Source of the DNA: Paractinoplanes ferrugineus
Lineage (GTDB): Bacteria; Actinomycetota; Actinomycetes; Mycobacteriales; Micromonosporaceae
Assembly: GCF_016862195.1 (NCBI RefSeq)
Contig: NZ_BOMM01000052.1
Location: 62,001 to 126,000, forward strand
Length of the DNA stretch: 64,000 nt
Direction: 5' to 3'
The notes under the pieces are model-generated. The model was not told where the DNA came from, did not search any database, and saw only the letters and a list, made by a program, of their open reading frames with translations. Within the stretch, counting starts at the first letter, position 1; each line of letters begins with the position of its first letter. Below are positions 60,159 to 64,000 of this stretch, one piece after another. Made by a program: the position numbers and the translations under genes.

Positions 60159-60385
60159 GATCGAAGGGCTCCTTTCGTGAAACGAAGGGGATGGCAGGGG
60201 TGCGCCGGGTCGTCAGCGCTGCTGATGGGCGGCGTTGACCTGCCGGCCTTCGGCGTCGCGCTGGCGCGGTAACGCCCGGTGCGGGGCGGTGACCGGCCAG
60301 TCGGCAGCGGTTGTCACCCCCTCCCGCCCGGCGGGGAGGCCGGCGAGTCTTCACCGGACCGGCGTCACTGGGCTCCGGCCGGCGC

Positions 60386-61780
60386 CTACGCGGTGAGGTC
60401 AGGCCGTGGCGGGAGCGTGCCGAGCACCCGCACGGTGGTGGTAGCCCTGATCGGCTTGTTCTGCGGGCCCCGTAGATGCGGCCGGACCACGATCCAGTCC
60501 CGCAGCGACCGGCCCGGTCCGTACGGCTGATGGCGCCAGTGCGGCGTCACCCACCAGCGGAAATCACGCTCACGCTCGCTCCCCGTACCGGCATTGCCGG
60601 GCAAGGCCGGCGCAGACGTCGATCGCGTGCCGCGGATCCGCACCAGCGCAACCTCAGGCTCCGGCCGCCGCGCGCGCTGGTAGGCCCGGCGAATCGACGT
60701 GTCGACCTTCGCCGGGGTTGGCTCGGCGAGGCGCTGGCGGATGAGTCGCCACGTCGTCACCAGCGCCGCCGCAGGATGGGTGGCGGTGACGGGCTGCCCG
60801 GGGCGCAGCGTGACCGCGAAGACGGGGATCAACCAGCCGACCTCTGTGCGCAGCTGCTGCAACGGCACGGGCGCGAGGCCGTCACCGATGCTGCGGTAGC
60901 CGACGAGCTGCACTGCGTCGCCGTGACTGCTCCACGACGCCGCCACGCACCGCCGGCGGGCGTCGACCGGCTGGGCCCACGCGACGAAGCCGTGCGCGGC
61001 CGGCAGGTCACCGGGCACGAACCCCAGCCGCGGGAGGACCTGGGCTGCGTTGCGCGTCAGGACGGTGAACTCGTCGTCGACCCAGTACAGCCGGGCGATC
61101 GCCAGACTTTCCGCCAGCGGTGTCCGCACCGCGTCGTGGCTGAGCCCGAATGGCAACGCGACATCACCGGCGATCAGGGCGGCCAGCCGGTCACGCACTT
61201 TCGGCAACGTCGTAGCCGGCACAGGGGATGCCTCCCAGCGCCCGTCGACGCTCAGGGCACGGCCGGGCCGCAGCGTGGACAGGACCTGTCGCAGCATGGC
61301 CGACAGGTGCACCACCACCTCCGCGGCGAAATCCATGCCGTGCGTAAGGATCCGGTCCAGCAGGCCGGTGAGGTGGCGGGCTTCGACCAGGGCGGCGCAC
61401 TCAAAGCACGCCGCCCAGCGGGTGCCGTAGTCACGCACTACCGACCCGTCCGGAGTTTCTACCTGCACCAGGACCCGCCGGGTCGTCGCGTAGACGAACA
61501 GGATTTGGGGGTCGGTGCAGAAGTCGCAGACATAGGTGGCCTCGACGGCGTCGGCCGCCACCGGCACGGGCGGGTGGTCTGCGTCCTTCCAGAGCGGATG
61601 TTCGTAGGACACGGTGCCGGAGGGCAGTTCGGCGTAACGGTCGAGGGGGCTGCCGCAGATGCCGCACGCGAACCGCGAAGCCTGCCTATCAGCGGTGCGG
61701 TGGTGCTCGGGGCCGGTATGGCCCGGTGGGATTCGCGAGGCGGTGACCGCAGACGGGGTGTGGTGCCGTTGGGGCGGCAT
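60386..61780 (-). CDS. Zinc-ribbon hypothetical protein
   Basis: 464 aa from ATG 61780 (GGAGG site 8 bases upstream). The start has a CGICGSPLDRY/CDFC set (four cysteines) forming a zinc ribbon, then CFECAAL. The long remainder is alpha/beta with no known motif. Typical of large unknown proteins on actinobacterial conjugative elements. Ends 227 bases before the DUF4192 gene and starts 88 bases after the DUF932 stop, same strand, likely one transcript. Confidence 0.6.
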   Translation of the reverse strand: MPPQRHHTPSAVTASRIPPGHTGPEHHRTADRQASRFACGICGSPLDRYAELPSGTVSYEHPLWKDADHPPVPVAADAVEATYVCDFCTDPQILFVYATTRRVLVQVETPDGSVVRDYGTRWAACFECAALVEARHLTGLLDRILTHGMDFAAEVVVHLSAMLRQVLSTLRPGRALSVDGRWEASPVPATTLPKVRDRLAALIAGDVALPFGLSHDAVRTPLAESLAIARLYWVDDEFTVLTRNAAQVLPRLGFVPGDLPAAHGFVAWAQPVDARRRCVAASWSSHGDAVQLVGYRSIGDGLAPVPLQQLRTEVGWLIPVFAVTLRPGQPVTATHPAAALVTTWRLIRQRLAEPTPAKVDTSIRRAYQRARRPEPEVALVRIRGTRSTSAPALPGNAGTGSERERDFRWWVTPHWRHQPYGPGRSLRDWIVVRPHLRGPQNKPIRATTTVRVLGTLPPRPDLTA

Positions 61781-61868
61781 CAGATGACCTCCGGAACGCA
61801 GGACAGGGCGCCCACCGAAACGGTGGGCGCCCTGCAACGGCGGATAAGGAGAAGCCGACGGGGTTACC

Positions 61869-63020
61869 TCAGGCGGCTGCGGCGGCCAGCTGCAGCGCCT
61901 TCGACGCCGTGGTCTCCATCCGGTAGGCCGCGTCCGCGTCCTCGATGCTGCGCGCCACGGACGTGACGGCCTGCATGACCCCGCCGGCACTGAGGTCTGC
62001 TCCGGCGATGAAGTGCGCGAGGATCGCGTCCTGCTGATCTTTGGTGTAATGCAGCTGCTGGGAGACGACCTTGATCGTGGCCTCCGGCTTGCGGACCGTG
62101 ACGCCGGCGGCGCGTTCCAGGTCGGCGACCGCGTGGGCGACGAAGTCGACGTTGAGGTAGGCGCGGATGGTGTCGATAGTCTGGGCGGTGATCAGGTCGA
62201 GTAGCTTGCGCATCGTCTCGGCCGAGGGGTCGACGATGCCGTCTTCGTCGGTGATGCGGGCACCGATGTGGGTGCGTCCGACCGCGCCGCGTTCAACGGT
62301 CTGGCCGTTGCGACAGACTTCGATGCGCAGCCACGGGGCCAACGAGTACCGGCCCTCCCCGGTTTCGGAGTTCTGCAGCAGGAACCCGCCGGAGATGACC
62401 GGCAGGTCGCTGCCACGGCGCCCGTCGAACGGGCTGCGGTAGTTGCGCAGCAGTTCCGGTGCCATGACCTGCACGTCGGGGGAGACGAACCGCACGTACA
62501 TGCGCCGGTCGGTCAGGTCGCAGGAGGCGATCTGCACCGCGACGCCGGCCTGCTCGATGCCCTTGATCGCTGCCATCAGCACGTCGAGGTTGTTGATACG
62601 CAGGTACCGGTCGGACAGGAACGCTCGGGCGGTGCCGTCACCGCTGGTTGGGGTTCGGCGTAGGCAGCGCACCAGGAATCGGCGGTCGTCGCGTTCCAGC
62701 CAGCTGTTGACGTTGGTGTCCAGCAGCGGCACGTTCTCGGCGGCCAGCCGGCGCAGATAGGTTCCGGGGATGTCGAGCTTCTTGGCGACGCCGCCCAGCG
62801 CGACGTCGGACAGAGCGAAGCTACCCGCGGTCAGGTCCACACCCGCCGAGCTCAGGACCGGTGCGGTGCGGGCGATGATCAGCTTGCCGCCGTCGGCGTG
62901 CATGGTGTCCGCGCTAGCGTAGACGTCCACCGACCGAGCATGTTGATCTCTGAGTTGGGTGATCAGGCTGTTCATACCGATGTGGCGGTTGGGTGCCACG
63001 GCGAGCGTCGGCTGAGCCAT
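61869..63020 (-). CDS. DUF932 family protein
   Basis: 383 aa. Matches the DUF932 pattern of plasmid/phage proteins: LSDVALGGVAKKLDIPGTYLRRL, TARAFLSDRYLRINNLDVLMA, DRRMYVRFVSPDV, GGFLLQNSETGEGRYSLAP and the C-terminal YTKDQQDAILAHF. Function is unknown in general; often present once per conjugative or phage-like element. Leader E precedes it by 136 bases. Probably heads the transcript containing the zinc-ribbon and DUF4192 genes. Confidence 0.82.
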   Translation of the reverse strand: MAQPTLAVAPNRHIGMNSLITQLRDQHARSVDVYASADTMHADGGKLIIARTAPVLSSAGVDLTAGSFALSDVALGGVAKKLDIPGTYLRRLAAENVPLLDTNVNSWLERDDRRFLVRCLRRTPTSGDGTARAFLSDRYLRINNLDVLMAAIKGIEQAGVAVQIASCDLTDRRMYVRFVSPDVQVMAPELLRNYRSPFDGRRGSDLPVISGGFLLQNSETGEGRYSLAPWLRIEVCRNGQTVERGAVGRTHIGARITDEDGIVDPSAETMRKLLDLITAQTIDTIRAYLNVDFVAHAVADLERAAGVTVRKPEATIKVVSQQLHYTKDQQDAILAHFIAGADLSAGGVMQAVTSVARSIEDADAAYRMETTASKALQLAAAAA

Positions 63021-63155
63021 AGAGAGGGAGCCTTCCAGGCGGGACCGCCACCATCACGGTGGCGGTTGGCGGGCACGCCCACTGGGCCGTGGTCGGCCGG
63101 GGTGAGCGTGTGCTGGCCCGCCGGTGCCCGGGGCCGTGCCCGGCCGGCCGGGGCG

Positions 63156-63217
63156 GCAAGGCGGCAAGGACGAGAAGATCTGTGGCCGCAGGCCAAGATG
63201 TTCTCGGACCGCCTTGC
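63156..63217 (-). promoter_or_regulatory. Structured leader hairpin, copy E
   Basis: Outer stem GCAAGGCGG (63156-63164)/CCGCCTTGC (63209-63217); middle helix CGAGAA/TTCTCG, then the G-G mismatch, then ATCT-TGGCC/GGCCA-AGAT with a GCA loop. The stem sequences differ from other copies but the architecture is kept. The rest of 63021-63442 has no supported gene. Confidence 0.68.
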
Positions 63218-63442
63218 GCCCGGCGCCGGGTCGGCCACCGTGCCCGGCCAGCACCGCCGCCCCCGCCTTGCCACCGACGAGGCACCGGAGAACCCGAGAA
63301 GGCGGTGGTCACTCACGAGGACTTGCTGGCCAGATGTACGTTTTCAACGGTGTTCAGCTCCCGTCACGGGCTGTGACCAGTGCACGGGTTGGCGATGGCA
63401 CTCCAAGCTTCCCTGCAACCCCGTATGTCTTCGATCGGCGGC

Positions 63443-63988
63443 TCAGGACGAGTGCAGCGCCGACGCTCCACGAATTGCGACGGCGCCGACCCGGGCCGGA
63501 AATCGTCCACTGCTGGTCTGCCACCCCGGATAGGACGATGGTGAGGGGTCGTCGGTGCGGGAGCGTCGACGCAAAACGCGGCTCGGGCGAGGGGGAGTCC
63601 CTGCCGGACAGTCGAGGTAGCGCTCTGAGCGCCGCCGGACGTAGTCGACCTGTGAGCAGTAGGCGACGTACTTTCCGTCCAGGACGATGCCGCCGAGTCG
63701 GTCACAGCAGGCGACCGACACGGGATACCAGCCGGTCACTGCGTAGGTGACGACGTGACCGCAGGACAGGTCGAGGTCGAACACGCAGCGTCGGCGCCGT
63801 TCCCAGGGGCCTTCCGGCGGTGTGTTCGCCTGCGTGCCACCGGCGTTCTGACAGGGCTGGCAGATCGGCCCGAGGTCGGCGTCGTAGCCGGCGTCGCAGC
63901 TTTCACACACGATCAGCAGGCAGCTGCGGCATTCACCGGAGGCGGTGGTGCTCAGGTCGGTGTCGCAGAAGCCGCACATGCCGGTCAT
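63443..63988 (-). CDS. Zinc-finger hypothetical protein
   Basis: 181 aa from ATG 63988 (a further in-frame start outside the window is possible). The first 50 residues carry three CxxC pairs (CGFCDTDL, CRSCLLIVCESC, CQPC) as in double zinc ribbons, then CVFDLDLSCGHVVTYAV, a second metal-type site with Cys and His. From about residue 130 the sequence becomes Arg/Pro/Ser-rich and may be read in the wrong frame; the true end could be earlier. Confidence 0.5.
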   Translation of the reverse strand: MTGMCGFCDTDLSTTASGECRSCLLIVCESCDAGYDADLGPICQPCQNAGGTQANTPPEGPWERRRRCVFDLDLSCGHVVTYAVTGWYPVSVACCDRLGGIVLDGKYVAYCSQVDYVRRRSERYLDCPAGTPPRPSRVLRRRSRTDDPSPSSYPGWQTSSGRFPARVGAVAIRGASALHSS

Positions 63989-64000
63989 GCATGCGGTGGT

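Overview
The window is high-GC DNA from an actinomycete, most likely a Micromonosporaceae-type or related filamentous genus. That placement is inferred from the GC-rich third codon positions, the protein families and the ATGA/GTGA-coupled operons; no rRNA or tRNA gene was recognised to confirm it. Nearly everything from about 5.4 kb to the right edge looks like one conjugative element (an integrative conjugative element or a plasmid) carrying accessory cargo. The left 4 kb is a chromosomal or accessory flank: a secreted trypsin-like protease that runs off the left edge, an IS110-family transposase remnant and a 5'-truncated PLP decarboxylase.

Transfer functions. Bases 5460-16483 (+) hold an 11-gene chain in which most neighbouring genes overlap by 1-4 bases. 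It encodes a ParA/MinD-like ATPase, a VirB2-like membrane protein, a TrbL/VirB6-like protein, a VirB4-type function apparently split over two genes, a VirD4/TraG-like coupling protein, a DUF4913 protein, small accessory proteins and a lytic transglycosylase. A perfect 18-bp inverted repeat lies just upstream. The partner relaxase/helicase (MobF, TraA type) is at 32801-37096 (-). The right part (38-64 kb, - strand) carries plasmid-maintenance and replication-type genes: two SSB-like OB-fold proteins, a prim-pol-like protein, a ParB-like protein, DUF932 and DUF4192 proteins, and many unknowns.

Cargo and defence. Two lower-GC minus-strand genes (a Mrr-like nuclease fused to a STAND NTPase, and a 450-aa possible nuclease) sit between degenerate copies of a repeat. 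At 23.7-31.4 kb a divergent locus encodes a caspase-like protease fused to a Ski2-like helicase, a small Mrr-like nuclease directly downstream, and a 1221-aa protein ending in a PD-(D/E)XK-like nuclease motif on the other strand. This is the best candidate for an undescribed immune or cell-suicide system.

Nested mobile DNA. A 7.6-kb element (40818-48412) with two tyrosine recombinases, a HTH/Nudix-like regulator and a later IS630 insertion splits a PAPS-reductase-like gene. Removing it exactly restores the reading frame and the family's conserved HNNC...GQ region. The IS630 copy carries a passenger resembling the N-terminus of GyrB.

Regulation. Six long two-part hairpins share one architecture: an outer stem, a short helix, a conserved single G-G (or C-C) mismatch, and the core ATCTTGG/CCAAGAT or an equivalent. 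Each lies upstream of a minus-strand gene, five of them 95-140 bases from the start codon. The stems differ in sequence but stay paired, which suggests a family of structured leaders or regulator sites that coordinate the element.
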